A DNA stretch of 64,000 nt from Planifilum fulgidum (GCF_900113175.1 NZ_FOOK01000006.1:86588-150587), one strand, 5' to 3'. Shown: positions 37,408 through 46,833, counted from the first letter of the stretch. A program made the numbers and translations. Notes: a model not told the origin generated them from the letters alone.

Positions 37408-38054
37408 CAGTCACATCCGTCCGCATCGCAGGCGAAACCTCCGCGGGTTTTCCCGCTTCTCCTGCTCAGTTCCTCCTCGATCACCCGTTCCAGGACGTCC
37501 GCATCATAGAGGCCCGTCAACACCCGGCTGCCGATGACGAAGGTGGGCACGGCCTGGATATTCATTTCCTCGTAGGCATGGCGGAGGGCTTTCCGATGTT
37601 CTTCCCGATATCTACCCGTTTCCAAGGCTTTGCGGAAATCCTCCCCGTCCAAACCCAACTCCTCTGCCAGCTCCGTCAGAACATGGATGTCGCCGATATC
37701 CTTTTCCTCCTGGAAAAAGGCGGTGAACATCCGGTGATTGTATACTTCTCCCTTTCCGTGCTCCTTGGCGTATTGATATCCCTCAAAGGCGAGGCGGGTG
37801 TGCGGTTGGGGGGACACCCGGGGGAGGACCATTTTTACGCCGAAGCGTTCAGCAAGGGGATAGACCGTGTTTTTCCAGGCGTTTTTAAGATATTCCCCTT
37901 CCGGCCGCAGCGTCGGCTGTGGCTCGGGTCTGAGTTCGAAGGGCATCCACTCCACGTCCACATCTTTTCCCCGGACGGCTTCCTTCAGCGGAACCTCCGC
38001 GATGAAACAGAAGGGTCACACGTAGTCCGAGTAAACGCGAATCTTCAGCGCCAT
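37407..38054 (-). CDS. FrnE/DsbA-family oxidoreductase, probable selenoprotein (TGA = Sec13)
   Basis: 215 codons. From the ATG at 38054 (GGGAGGGAGG eight bases upstream) the frame reads MALKIRVYSDYV-TGA-PFCFIAEVPLKEA and continues without break to 37407. The family motif here is DYVCPFCF, so TGA (38018-38016) stands exactly at the first active-site cysteine, giving U13-P-F-C16. The cis-proline loop QAVPTFVIG (P170) and a C-terminal CX4C (C209, C214), known from Deinococcus FrnE, are intact. The length is normal for FrnE. A SECIS-like hairpin follows the TGA. If TGA were a true stop, the rest of the gene would have no role, yet it is well preserved. The enzyme would be a cytosolic thiol-disulfide or selenol redox protein. 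It lies downstream of pepV. Confidence 0.8.
37982..38015 (-). promoter_or_regulatory. Candidate bacterial SECIS element of the FrnE-type gene
   Basis: On the mRNA the stem GCGGA (38000-37996) pairs with TCCGC (37992-37988) around the 3-base loop GGU. The loop begins 21 bases after the TGA. An outer helix CCTTC/GAAGG (38014-38010 with 37986-37982) can extend it. This fits the bacterial rule of a G among the first loop bases and 16-37 bases from UGA. Confidence 0.65.
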
Positions 38055-38159
38055 GAAAAACGCCTCCCTCCCTTTAAAGCCGGTGAGAAAAACCCCTGTT
38101 GCGGCGGCGAAGGGGGTGCCGCGATCCCTTCGGCGGATCGCAAGGTACTCCCCTCCGCT

Positions 38160-39578
38160 TCACCTGGCCAACTCATAAATCGCCTGGGCGTAGATGGCCG
38201 CCGCCTTGAGGAGGTCCTCCACCTCGATATGTTCGTCCGCTTGGTGGGCCGTCTCCTCCTTGCCCGGAAAGAGCGGACCGAAGGCGACGCCATTATTGAG
38301 GGCCCGGGCATAGGTGCCTCCCCCGATGGCGAGAAGGGACGCCTTTTCCCCCGTCCGCTCCTCGTACACCCGGGACAGGGTTTGGACCAGCGGATGCTCC
38401 GGATCGATGTAGTGGGGCGGCTTGTGGTCCGTCTCTCCGATCTCGAGACCGTAGGGACGAACCCGCTCGGCGACCGCCTTCCGGATGTCCTCGCCGTTTC
38501 CGCGGATCGGATAACGGATATTCAGCCCCAATTTCCGTTCTCCCCCTCTCCGATACCGGAACAGGCCGGCGTTGACGGTCAGGGGACCCACCGTGTCATC
38601 TTCCTGGGCGATGCCCAATTTCTTTCCGAAAAAGTCATCCACGAGAAACTCGTTGATCAGCCCGACAAATCGGCTTCCTTCCGGGTCCAGCGCAATCGTC
38701 TTCAGGAAGCGGGCCATCTCCAGGCCGGCGTTCAACCCCTTGTCCGGCTCGGATCCGTGATGGGAACGCCCCTCCAGAACCAGCAGCAGGTGATCGTCCG
38801 CCTCCTGGGCGTATCCCCGGATGCGGTTCTTAAGCAGAAACTCCTGATACTTCTCCTTCAGGGAGAAGACATCGCCGCTTCCCTCCAAAACCGCCCGGGA
38901 CCGGTCGGGAACCATGTTGAGCCGGTGACCCGCTTCCCACCGGGCCAGCGTCCAGACCTCCGCACCGGCCTCCTCTTCCGCGTCGGGAACTTCACCGACG
39001 AGGATGAGGTCGAGGAGCCCCTTTTCCGCGTAAATGATGGGGAAATCGGCGTCCGGAGCAAAACCCATGGACGGCATTTCCTCCCGCTCAAAATAGTAGG
39101 CCATGTCCCGCCACAGGTTTTCCTCGTCGGTGCCCAGGATGAGGCGCACCCGCTTGGACAGGGGAAGCCCCAGCTCCTTGATCAGCCGGAGGGCGAAATA
39201 GGCGGCCATGGTCGGCCCCTTGTCGTCAATGGCACCCCGGGCATACAGTTTGCCGTCGCGAATGTCCGGGGAAAAGGGCGGCGTCGTCCATCCGTCTCCG
39301 GGGGGAACCACGTCCACATGGCCCAGGATGCCGATCAATTCCTCCCCTTCGCCGTATTCCACGTGACCCGCGTACCCGTCCAGATTTTTCGTCTCAAAAC
39401 CGTCCCGCCGGGCGAGATCCAGCAGGTATTCCAGCGCCTCCGCCACCCCTTTGCCGAAGGGGGCCCCGGGGCCGGCGGAGGATTCGTCCAGCACGCTTTC
39501 GATGGCGAGAAACTCCTTTGTCCGCGCAAGCAGCTCCTCGCGCCGCTTTTCCATTTCGCGTTCCCAATCAATGTTCAT
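38160..39578 (-). CDS. pepV: PepV-type M20 dipeptidase
   Basis: 472 residues, a zinc-dependent Xaa-His dipeptidase of the M20A family that hydrolyses dipeptides with an N-terminal D- or L-residue in the cytoplasm. Motifs: GILGHVDVVPPGDGW (first metal His and catalytic Asp), YARGAIDDKGPTMAAYFALRLIKEL (bridging Asp), the acidic pair in LGTDEENLWRDM, DADFPIIYAEKG, and FPGKEETAHQADEHI at the end. The ATG at 39578 has GGAG 9 bases upstream. A GC hairpin (38121-38141) lies in the 105-base gap before the FrnE-type gene. Confidence 0.93.
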   Translation of the reverse strand: MNIDWEREMEKRREELLARTKEFLAIESVLDESSAGPGAPFGKGVAEALEYLLDLARRDGFETKNLDGYAGHVEYGEGEELIGILGHVDVVPPGDGWTTPPFSPDIRDGKLYARGAIDDKGPTMAAYFALRLIKELGLPLSKRVRLILGTDEENLWRDMAYYFEREEMPSMGFAPDADFPIIYAEKGLLDLILVGEVPDAEEEAGAEVWTLARWEAGHRLNMVPDRSRAVLEGSGDVFSLKEKYQEFLLKNRIRGYAQEADDHLLLVLEGRSHHGSEPDKGLNAGLEMARFLKTIALDPEGSRFVGLINEFLVDDFFGKKLGIAQEDDTVGPLTVNAGLFRYRRGGERKLGLNIRYPIRGNGEDIRKAVAERVRPYGLEIGETDHKPPHYIDPEHPLVQTLSRVYEERTGEKASLLAIGGGTYARALNNGVAFGPLFPGKEETAHQADEHIEVEDLLKAAAIYAQAIYELAR

Positions 39579-40447
39579 CCTCGTCACTCCTCACTGTTCC
39601 TCTCACGCCCTTGTGGATGCCCAATGGACGTGCCGCCCGCTGGAACGACGGCTGGCCTGAGCCACATCCCGGCCACCTGATCGTGCGGCGGGCCCGCGGC
39701 ACGCCCCGTTCCCGCCCTCTAGCCGTCCCGGATCGGCCGATCCGTGCCCGGGGAACGGCGCAGAAACGGGCGGTCGTCCGTTTCATCACGGCACGTTGAG
39801 GTCGGATTTTACAAACAGTTCGAGCCCGCGCGCCCACCCCGCCATGCCGCAGTGTTCCGGATTTGCCATCCTCCCGGATGGGCGTGACAACCCGGATGCC
39901 CCTTTCGCTCGTTGCCGATTTCGGGGTTCGCCGGTTTCCCGCGGAAGCGGCAAGGCCGCATATCCACGGCGCAAAGGGCGGCGCAATTTTCGCATCCCGT
40001 CCGGAAAGCGCCGGCTTCCCCCCTCCTTCGGCCGCTCGTCGGGGGCGGGAATGGCTTTCGGAAACTGCCCCAAGGAGCCGATCCTCCGCCTTCCCCCGGC
40101 AAACCCGTGCCGGGGGAAGGGCCGTCGGGGCCAGAACGGCTGGATATCCTGCCAACGCCGCAATGCAAGGCAGGGGGAACCAAACTTCGGGGCCCGGTCG
40201 GCCGCGTTCTGCCCATTCCGGCAATTGCCCGGAGATCGTCTCTCCCGGCGCAAGCGGCCGCAACAGATGGCAGGCATACGCCTCCCCCCGGCAGATGACC
40301 GCACGATCGCCTCACCGCACGGCTGGCGCCAGCCCTGGCAACCTTCGCGGGGGCGCCGACGAGTCGGCACCGCGTCTGAAGGAAAAAGGCGCGATGAAGT
40401 ATGCCCTATCTTTTTCACCCTTGTGCACTTGGCATTGGGCAACCGGC
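39579..40447. other. GC-rich spacer, no gene seen
   Basis: About 870 bases. All six frames contain long open stretches, which is expected at this GC content, but none has a credible start, composition or motif. I checked for tRNA T-arm sequences and found none. Confidence 0.5.
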
Positions 40448-41032
40448 CTACGGCCGCAACGACCAGGGCTCCACGGTGCCCACAATGGAGAACAACCTGT
40501 CATTCCGCACCGCATCCAGCACGCCGCCGCTGATCTCGGCGTGGGTCAGCCAGCGGGATCTTCCGCCCTCGATGACGAAGCCCAAGATCACTTGGCGATA
40601 CGGAATGTTTGGATACGACGCCGTCCACCCGGGCGGCCGCCGGGACCCGGTGAGCGGATGGGCCGCCGCGCTGCCCCGGACGTGAAAAAGGCGGCACGAC
40701 TCCGAAGTATCGGCAATGAACCCGGCGACTTGCCGCAGCGCTTCGGGAGCCGTTGAATGAATCCAACAGACGGCCAACCCGAAGGGGCCGAACCGCTCGA
40801 CGGCCTGCCGCAGAGCCTTGAGAAGCCGGGTGCCGTCCCGATAGTCCAACGGCAGAGGGTTGATGGCGCCGGAAAAGTCTTTGGCCTCGTCGGTCAACGA
40901 TTTCAGACGCGACGGTGTCCGGGCGACGACGGAAACCATGTGGCCTTCTTCCGCCAGCGCCAAGCTCAGCCCCCGCAGCATGCCCGTGCCTCCAACCACC
41001 AAAGCGTGAAGCTGCCTTTCGGCCGGTTGCAC
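40448..41032 (-). CDS. Short-chain dehydrogenase-like protein
   Basis: 194 residues with a Rossmann N-terminus (HALVVGGTGMLRGLSLALAEEGHMVSVVARTPSRL). The second half, CWIHSTAPEALRQVAGFIAD then GFVIEGGRSRWLTHAEISGGVLDAV and VGTVEPWSLRP, matches a conserved but uncharacterised Bacillales short-chain dehydrogenase group. The usual YxxxK catalytic motif is not evident, so it may bind nucleotide without normal SDR catalysis. The GTG at 41032 has GGGAGGTGG upstream; the longer frame ahead lacks support. Confidence 0.75.
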   Translation of the reverse strand: MQPAERQLHALVVGGTGMLRGLSLALAEEGHMVSVVARTPSRLKSLTDEAKDFSGAINPLPLDYRDGTRLLKALRQAVERFGPFGLAVCWIHSTAPEALRQVAGFIADTSESCRLFHVRGSAAAHPLTGSRRPPGWTASYPNIPYRQVILGFVIEGGRSRWLTHAEISGGVLDAVRNDRLFSIVGTVEPWSLRP

Positions 41033-41370
41033 CGCCACCACCTCCCGTGCCTGCGCCGCCTTTCCTTTGCCTGCTGCCCCAATCTCCGTTTCCGCTCCCG
41101 TTCGCCCCCCGTCAGCGCCGCCGCCCGGCATCGCTCGTCAGCCGTTTGCGGTTTCCGTTTCCCTCACGCCGGCCGACGCGCCCGCCCTTGCCGCCGATCG
41201 CGGCCCTGTACCATTTCTCGGAAACAGGCGCTGCGCCGACCGTCCCCCTTAACATCTCCCCCTCGCGGATTCTTCCGGCTTACGGCGGCGCAACGGCCAC
41301 CGGAAAAGGGCAGAGCGCGTCCAAACGCCCCCGCCTCCTGCGAAGATCTCTTCATATCTTCCGTTTTCCC
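41033..41370. other. GC-rich spacer, no gene seen
   Basis: About 340 bases between two minus-strand genes, with no convincing ORF or RNA. Confidence 0.45.
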
Positions 41371-42204
41371 TTATCCCTCCTGCTTTTCAAACCCCGTGGC
41401 TTCCGCCGCCCTCAACTCCTCCAGCATCGCCTCATGGATCCGGCCGTTGGTGGCCAGGACGTGGCGAACGCCGATGTGGTAGGGCGTCCCCCGGGTATCG
41501 GTGACGCGGCCGCCGGCTTCCTCCACCAGCAGGGAACCCGCCGCCAGGTCCCAGGCGTTCAGCTCCAGCTCCCAGAACGCGGTAAGCCTTCCCGCCGCCA
41601 CATACGCCATGTGCAGGGCCGCCGAACCGGCGGTGCGGATGTTGCGGCACCGGGAGGAAAGCCGGATCAGCCCCGCCGTGTTGATCTTGCGCGCTCCCTT
41701 GTAATCGGCGGGAAAGCCGGTGGCCACCAGGCTCATTCCCAGGTCATTTTCCTCGGAGACGCGGATCGGCTCCCCGTTGAGACGGGCCCCTTTTCCCCGC
41801 TCGGCGGTGAAACACTCGTCGCGCATCGGATCATAGATCACGCCGAGTTCCACCTTCCCCCGCCGGGCCAGGGCGATGGAAACGCAAAAATAGGGGAAGC
41901 CGTGGACAAAATTGGTCGTGCCGTCGATCGGGTCCACAATCCACAGATGTTCGTAATCCCGGTGCGCTTCCAGGGCCTCCCGGGAAGCTTCCGGCCCCGG
42001 CGCCACCCCTTCTTCCCCGAGGATGGCATGGTCCGGATGGGCCCTGTGCAGGACTTGACGGATGATCTCCTCCGCCTGACGGTCCACTTCGGTGACCAGA
42101 TCGTGGGCCGTGTACTTGGTTTCCACCCGTTTGGTCGTCTCCACCCGCTGCCGGATCAACCGCCCCGCTTCCTTCGCCGCTTCGATCGCTGTTTCGATGG
42201 ACAA
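41371..42204 (-). CDS. suhB: Inositol monophosphatase family protein
   Basis: 277 residues. Mg-dependent sugar phosphatase of the SuhB/IMPase family. Metal-site motifs: DLVTEVDRQAEE, ILGEEG, the signature LWIVDPIDGTTNFVHGFPYFCVSIAL and the late WELELNAWDLAAGSLLVEEAGG. It probably hydrolyses inositol-1-phosphate or related phosphates such as PAP or fructose bisphosphate; this cannot be fixed. A TTG at 42204 is well placed after AAGGAGGG; ATG codons at 42234 and 42249 are in frame but lack such a site. Confidence 0.9.
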   Translation of the reverse strand: MSIETAIEAAKEAGRLIRQRVETTKRVETKYTAHDLVTEVDRQAEEIIRQVLHRAHPDHAILGEEGVAPGPEASREALEAHRDYEHLWIVDPIDGTTNFVHGFPYFCVSIALARRGKVELGVIYDPMRDECFTAERGKGARLNGEPIRVSEENDLGMSLVATGFPADYKGARKINTAGLIRLSSRCRNIRTAGSAALHMAYVAAGRLTAFWELELNAWDLAAGSLLVEEAGGRVTDTRGTPYHIGVRHVLATNGRIHEAMLEELRAAEATGFEKQEG

Positions 42205-42417
42205 CAGAAACCCTCCTTCTTCTTTCCTATCCATCCTCGCTGAATTCATCTTCTATCATACGGAAAAGAAATCAAAAAGAAAAATCATCCCGCACAGCTT
42301 CGCCGACGACAATTTGGTGAAGAATCGGTTTTCCCCCGGAAGGGGATGAAACCCGCCGGGTCGAAATCAAACAGGAAATAGAGCAGGTTTCATCCTGAAA
42401 AACGGAGGGAACTTTCC

Positions 42418-43329
42418 TTGCCCTACGCATGGACCCACATGATCTTCGGCGACACCGTCCTGGAAAAAGGGGGATTTCCCCCTCCCGGCGACGAGAAAAT
42501 GTTTCACCTCGGCTGTCAGGGACCCGATTTCCTCTTTTTCCACCGATTCTGGCCCTGGGTGAAGGATGATCGGGTCAGCCGCCTCGGCAGCGCCATGCAC
42601 CTGCGCCGGTGCGGACCGTTTCTGCGGGATCTGATCGAGGAAGCAAAGGAAAAAACGTCGATCCGCGATGCGGTCACCGGTTTCATCACCCACCACATCC
42701 TCGATCGGACCACCCATCCCTACATCCACTATCGGGCGGGATACGAGGGATACAACCACCAGCGGATGGAAGTGACGATCGACACCCTGGTCGCCCGGAA
42801 GCTCGCCGGGATCGAAACCTGGCGGACTCCCCTCGCTCCGCGCATCGACATGGGACCGTCCCTGCCGGAAGTGTGGACGGACGTCTTCGACCGCCTGGCG
42901 CGGAAGCACTACCCGGAGGAAACCGAAAACATCCGGAGGGAAGAGCTGAACGAAGCCTACCGGGACATGCTCAAGGCCCTGCGCATCTTTTACGATCCCT
43001 GGGGGATCAAGCGGGCGCTCACCCTCGGAAAAATCGACCCGTTCCGCCACACGCCCTATTTCCCGCACCGGGATTATCTGAACGAATCGGAAAGCGAATG
43101 GCGCCATCCCGCCGTCCCGGAGGAAACGCACCGGGAGAGCTTCTGGACCCTGTGGGAACGGGCCCTGGAGGAAGCCACCGGCATCGTGCGAAAGACCCGC
43201 GAATATTGGTCGTCTTCCGAAAAGGCCTTCCCCGAAACTCTCCGCCGGGCGATCGGCAACATCTCCTACGACACCGGCAAGGACTGCGACCTGAACTTGG
43301 TCAACAAGGCCGCCGATCCCATCTTCTGA
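42418..43329 (+). CDS. Zinc-dependent phospholipase C family protein
   Basis: 303 residues starting with TTG. It has the pattern PYAWTHMIFGDTVLE, FHLGCQGPDFLFFHRFWPW, AVTGFITHHILDRTTHPYIHYRAGYE and HQRMEVTIDTLVARK, that is, the His and Asp ligands of the zinc_dep_PLPC (S1-P1-like) fold. No signal peptide is seen, so it is probably cytoplasmic, unlike the secreted phospholipases C. Homologues of this form are widespread and uncharacterised in Bacillales and Clostridia. GGAGGGAAC precedes the start. Confidence 0.85.
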   Translation: MPYAWTHMIFGDTVLEKGGFPPPGDEKMFHLGCQGPDFLFFHRFWPWVKDDRVSRLGSAMHLRRCGPFLRDLIEEAKEKTSIRDAVTGFITHHILDRTTHPYIHYRAGYEGYNHQRMEVTIDTLVARKLAGIETWRTPLAPRIDMGPSLPEVWTDVFDRLARKHYPEETENIRREELNEAYRDMLKALRIFYDPWGIKRALTLGKIDPFRHTPYFPHRDYLNESESEWRHPAVPEETHRESFWTLWERALEEATGIVRKTREYWSSSEKAFPETLRRAIGNISYDTGKDCDLNLVNKAADPIF

Positions 43330-44272
43330 TCCCCCGAAAGCCGCCCGCCGGCGATACCGCGGCCGCGCCGAAACAATGATCCGCCATGGCCCCTTGCCGC
43401 GCGGGCTCCCTTCGGGAATGACGCGTTATTGATCAACCCGCCGGAACGGACAGGACAAACGTTTTCCAATCTCCGGCGATGCGCGTTGCGCGCCATTGAT
43501 CGATCGGCGACGCGCGCAGCCGAACCGCTGCCGTAGAGAACGCCTCCCGTCTCCGCGCGCCTCAACATCCCCGCCCGGAAAACCCCGGCGGGTGGCAAAC
43601 CCGGCTTCCCCGGGAGAGTGTCGGATTCTCCAGGATGCATGCCTCCTGATTTTGCGGCGGGTGGGGTCCTGGAGGCACCTCTTCTCACGGCTTGCGGTAA
43701 AGAGCCGTTGTAAAGAAGCGGAAAAACGCCGATGCATCCAGGTCCCCGTCGCCCCTCTGGCACCGCCTGTGGCGCGGCGATCCATCCCGTCGAAAGATAT
43801 CACCATCCCGGACCGATGTTCCTTCACCGCCCGCCTCTCTTGCCGCATTGGACGACGGCCATATCTCCTTCCGCAGCGCCTTTATCCGTCCGGTCCCGCT
43901 TAAGCGCATCCGCCGGCTCCGAAGGAGCAACGCCCTCTTCCGGTTCAGTGACGCATCTAAACGGTCGGTCTTGAAAATCTCGAGGGTTTCGACACCGGGG
44001 TTCCGGGAACAATGCCGTAAGGCGCCGGCACTAACAGCCGTGCCTGTTGATAAGGGCGCATTGAATTCGGGCTCCCCTTTCTCCGTCCAGGACATGCCGG
44101 TTTCCTTGAAAAGGATGCAGCATCCCGTTTTTTTCTTTCAAACCAATCCCCTCCGCCCCTTCGATCCGCGAATCAGCCAAGCCCCTTATCGATCCACACC
44201 TTTTTTGTGACGGCGGTGAAATTCCCGTGCATGGTGCCGGGAAAGCCGCGGGACCGTGCGGTACGGCCCCTT
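43330..44272. other. GC-rich spacer, no gene seen
   Basis: About 940 bases between convergent genes. Short open frames occur on both strands, but none has a ribosome binding site, protein-like composition or known motif. I found no tRNA or riboswitch core. Confidence 0.5.
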
Positions 44273-45124
44273 TCATCGAGGACCTTCCGGCCGCGATGCC
44301 CCCTCCATTTTCTCCAGCTTGGCCAACACCCTTCGCTTCCGGTACATCATCCGGGCCGCCTCCGCCACTTCCTCCACCGCGGACTGATTGATCCAGGCGC
44401 CGAAAATCGCCCCTGCCACGGGAACCATCTGGAACAGCTTCTTCCACCCCCATTGATCCCCGTAGTTCATGATCACTTCCCGCCACCCCTCCAGCAGGGA
44501 GACCGATTCCCGCATCCTCTCCCCCGTTTCCCAGGAGGAAAGGCGGCTTAGGATCGCCCGTTTTCCGACGATGTCCGAGGAAGAAAACTGGAGACAATAG
44601 ACGGCAAAGGCGCGCTCCGACGGAATCCGGGGATCATACCCGTAAACCAGGGCCATCTCCTGGATCACCTTGAGACTGGTGCCGAGCAGCAGCGGAATGT
44701 CCGCCGCCAGGGTGAACAGGCCGCCCAGCCCGGTGACCGCCCCCTGGTACCGGGCAAAGCGCACATGGGAAGCCTTGATCTCCTCGGATGCCCGGTTCAA
44801 GCAGGCCAAGGGAAGATCGGCGGCCTTTTCCGGGGTCAAAAACGCCCCCGGACGCCCCGCCGTCTCCGCCAGTCGCCGCATCACCGGCGCCTCATCGATC
44901 AGGTACTGTCCGCCGGTCTGTATGTAATTTCCCAACTCGTCCAACAATTGGCCGATCCGGTCGTGAACGGCCTTCGGCATCATCCGGTCCAGCAGCGCAA
45001 AGGGAAGTCTGCCCAGCCTCTCCCAAAACCAGAGATCCCGCTGGTCCTCTTCCCATTCCTCGATGCGCCTCAGCTCCTCCTTCAGCGACTCGACGGTATC
45101 CTCCATCCACCGGTCGTTCACCAC
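44273..45124 (-). CDS. EcsC-family protein
   Basis: 283 residues. Amphipathic protein recognised from LPFALLDRMMPKAVHDRIGQLLDELG, RYQGAVTGLGGLFTLAADIPLLLGTSLKVIQEMALVYGYD and the late VPVAGAIFGAWINQSAVEEVAEAA. The founding member EcsC is encoded with the EcsAB transporter in Bacillus, but its role is unclear. Predicted peripheral or membrane-associated. The GTG at 45124 has GAGGGAAGG upstream. It is divergent from the HTH-hypothetical-ClpP cluster and shares a 165-base regulatory gap with it. Confidence 0.85.
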   Translation of the reverse strand: MVNDRWMEDTVESLKEELRRIEEWEEDQRDLWFWERLGRLPFALLDRMMPKAVHDRIGQLLDELGNYIQTGGQYLIDEAPVMRRLAETAGRPGAFLTPEKAADLPLACLNRASEEIKASHVRFARYQGAVTGLGGLFTLAADIPLLLGTSLKVIQEMALVYGYDPRIPSERAFAVYCLQFSSSDIVGKRAILSRLSSWETGERMRESVSLLEGWREVIMNYGDQWGWKKLFQMVPVAGAIFGAWINQSAVEEVAEAARMMYRKRRVLAKLEKMEGASRPEGPR

Positions 45125-45220
45125 TGAACCCTTCCCTCCCGCTTTTTCCCATCCGCCCGCCGGATGTCTTCTCCGACGATTATACCAATGGTTCGGCCCG
45201 TCATCGGCAAAAAGGCACGT

Positions 45221-45258
45221 TTGACAAAAAGTGTATAACGTAATAAAATGTTTTTACG
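45221..45258 (+). promoter_or_regulatory. Promoter and dyad of the HTH-ClpP cluster
   Basis: -35 TTGACA (45221-45226) and -10 TAAAAT (45244-45249) are 17 bases apart. A small inverted repeat CGTAA (45239-45243) and TTACG (45254-45258) brackets the -10 box and could be the operator of the HTH protein. Confidence 0.7.
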
Positions 45259-45289
45259 ATGAGCTCGATTGAGATGGAGGTGGACCCGG

Positions 45290-45895
45290 ATGAATCACGA
45301 ACTTCCGGAAACCCATGTCGTACGATCCCCCGAACAGGCCGCCGCACTTTTGAACCCCCTCCGCGCCGAAATATTGGCCATCGTAAGGGAACCCGCCTCC
45401 GCCGCGGAAGTGGCGCGAAAGATCGGCGATACGCCCCAGCGCATCAACTACCACCTGAAATCGCTGGAAAAGGTCGGCCTCGTCCGCCGCGTGGGAACGC
45501 GGCAGGTGCGCAACCTGGTGGAAGTCCTGTACCAGGCGATCGCCAAATCCTTTCTCCTGTCGGAGGCCGTGGGGCTGAATCCCGAAACTTCGGAACGGAT
45601 CAAGGAACAGGGAGCCCTCGCCCATCTGATCACCCTGTCGGATCGGATCCGGCGGGACGCGCTCCTTTTGATGGAACGATCGGAGGAGAACAAGGGGCAA
45701 ATCCCCAGCGCCTCCCTGCAGATGAAGGTGCACCTGGATTCCGAAGAGCGGCGCCGCGCGTTCCTGCGGGACTACGCCGCCATGCTGGAGGAATTGGTCA
45801 ACCGATACGGAGCCGCCGGGGAAGGCGATGAAAACGCCTTCCGGGTGACGGCGGTCATCTATCCCGAAATCCCCAAAGGAGGAACACCGGAATGA
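45290..45895 (+). CDS. ArsR-like winged-helix regulator
   Basis: 201 residues. The DNA-binding part is SPEQAAALLNPLRAEILAIVREPASAAEVARKIGDTPQRINYHLKSLEKVGLVRRVG, a winged helix of the ArsR/HTH_20 type. The rest (about 130 residues) is helical and charged and carries no metal-binding cysteines, so the signal is not obviously a metal. The ATG at 45290 has GGAGG nine bases upstream. The stop overlaps the next ORF by four bases (ATGA). It probably autoregulates this three-gene unit. Confidence 0.85.
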   Translation: MNHELPETHVVRSPEQAAALLNPLRAEILAIVREPASAAEVARKIGDTPQRINYHLKSLEKVGLVRRVGTRQVRNLVEVLYQAIAKSFLLSEAVGLNPETSERIKEQGALAHLITLSDRIRRDALLLMERSEENKGQIPSASLQMKVHLDSEERRRAFLRDYAAMLEELVNRYGAAGEGDENAFRVTAVIYPEIPKGGTPE

Positions 45896-46176
45896 ACAAA
45901 AGGAAAAACCGTCACGCCCCGGGGCGCGCTCCGGAAAATCGGCCGGTCGTCATATGGAATCGGCCCGCCCCCCGCGGAAATGCCTCCCGGACCGGCAAGG
46001 CCGCGCCGAATGTGATTTCTTTTCCCGGCCCCCGCTCCGAACGGGAGGAGGCGGCGGTGACGGAATGGACGATTCCCGCCCGGCCGGGGCGGCGACCCGC
46101 CAAGATCGTCGTCATCTCCTCGGGTTTCGGCATCCCGGCGGACAGGAATCCCCAAAACCGCTGCATGGCGGCTTGA
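45892..46176 (+). CDS. Small hypothetical protein, arginine- and proline-rich
   Basis: 94 residues, not recognised. It is basic and low in hydrophobic segments ([20 protein letters not shown] at the start, [12 protein letters not shown] near the end), so it is probably soluble and partly disordered. Reasons to accept it: the ATG overlaps the previous stop (ATGA), AAAGGAGG lies 9 bases ahead, and it fills the gap before the ClpP gene exactly. Reasons for doubt: the codon pattern is weak and I know no family. Confidence 0.5.
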   Translation: MNKRKNRHAPGRAPENRPVVIWNRPAPRGNASRTGKAAPNVISFPGPRSEREEAAVTEWTIPARPGRRPAKIVVISSGFGIPADRNPQNRCMAA

Positions 46177-46210
46177 CCGGCCTTTGTCAATGATGGAAAG
46201 GATGGTTTCG

Positions 46211-46798
46211 ATGAACCACGTCCCGATCGTCGTCGAACAGACCGGACGCTTCGAACGCTCCTACGACATCTATTCCCGGTTGTTGAAGGACCGGATCGTC
46301 TTCATCGGCTCGACCATCGACGACGTCGTGGCCAACACCGTCGTCGCCCAACTCCTCTTCCTGGCCGCCGGGGACAGCCAAAAGGATATCCACCTTTACA
46401 TCAACTCCCCGGGAGGATCCATCACCGCCGGCATGGCCATCTACGACACCATGCAATACATCAAGCCCGACGTCTCCACCATCTGCCTGGGCCTGGCCGC
46501 TTCGATGGGCGCCTTCCTGTTGCTCGCCGGAGCTCCCGGGAAACGGCACGCCCTTCCCAACGCGGAAGTGATGCTTCATCAGCCCTGGGGCGGCGCCAAG
46601 GGGCAGGCTTCGGACATCAAGATCCAGTCCGACCGCATCCTCAGGGACCGGGAGCGCATCTCCCGGATCATCTCCGAAAGGACCGGGCAGCCCCTGGAAA
46701 AGGTCCTGCAAGACACCGACCGGGACTTTTTCCTCACGGCGGAGGAAGCCAAAGAATACGGCATCATCGACCGGGTCATCCATGCCGGGAGGACCTGA
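46211..46798 (+). CDS. clpP: ATP-dependent Clp protease proteolytic subunit
   Basis: 195 residues. Serine protease that forms the ClpP barrel with ClpX or ClpC. Catalytic Ser is in [33 protein letters not shown], which also contains the catalytic His (MLHQP); the catalytic Asp lies in DTDRDFFL. The start [30 protein letters not shown] is typical. I use the ATG at 46211, with AAGGA upstream. Its position behind an ArsR-like regulator and a small ORF, not next to clpX or in a tig-clpX region, suggests a second, specialised ClpP copy. Confidence 0.93.
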   Translation: MNHVPIVVEQTGRFERSYDIYSRLLKDRIVFIGSTIDDVVANTVVAQLLFLAAGDSQKDIHLYINSPGGSITAGMAIYDTMQYIKPDVSTICLGLAASMGAFLLLAGAPGKRHALPNAEVMLHQPWGGAKGQASDIKIQSDRILRDRERISRIISERTGQPLEKVLQDTDRDFFLTAEEAKEYGIIDRVIHAGRT

Positions 46799-46803
46799 CA
46801 GGG

Positions 46804-46830
46804 CGAAAGCGGCCGCCATGGCCGCTTTCG
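46804..46830. terminator. Bidirectional hairpin between clpP and the methyltransferase
   Basis: CGAAAGCGGC (46804-46813) pairs with GCCGCTTTCG (46821-46830) between two convergent genes. T-runs are weak on both sides. Confidence 0.5.
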
Positions 46831-46833
46831 TCT

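Noticed and set aside
39579..44272. tRNA genes, in particular a tRNA-Sec, in the GC-rich spacers.
   Set aside because: I looked for T-arm GTTCGA-type sequences with flanking stems and found none. A covariance search would be decisive.
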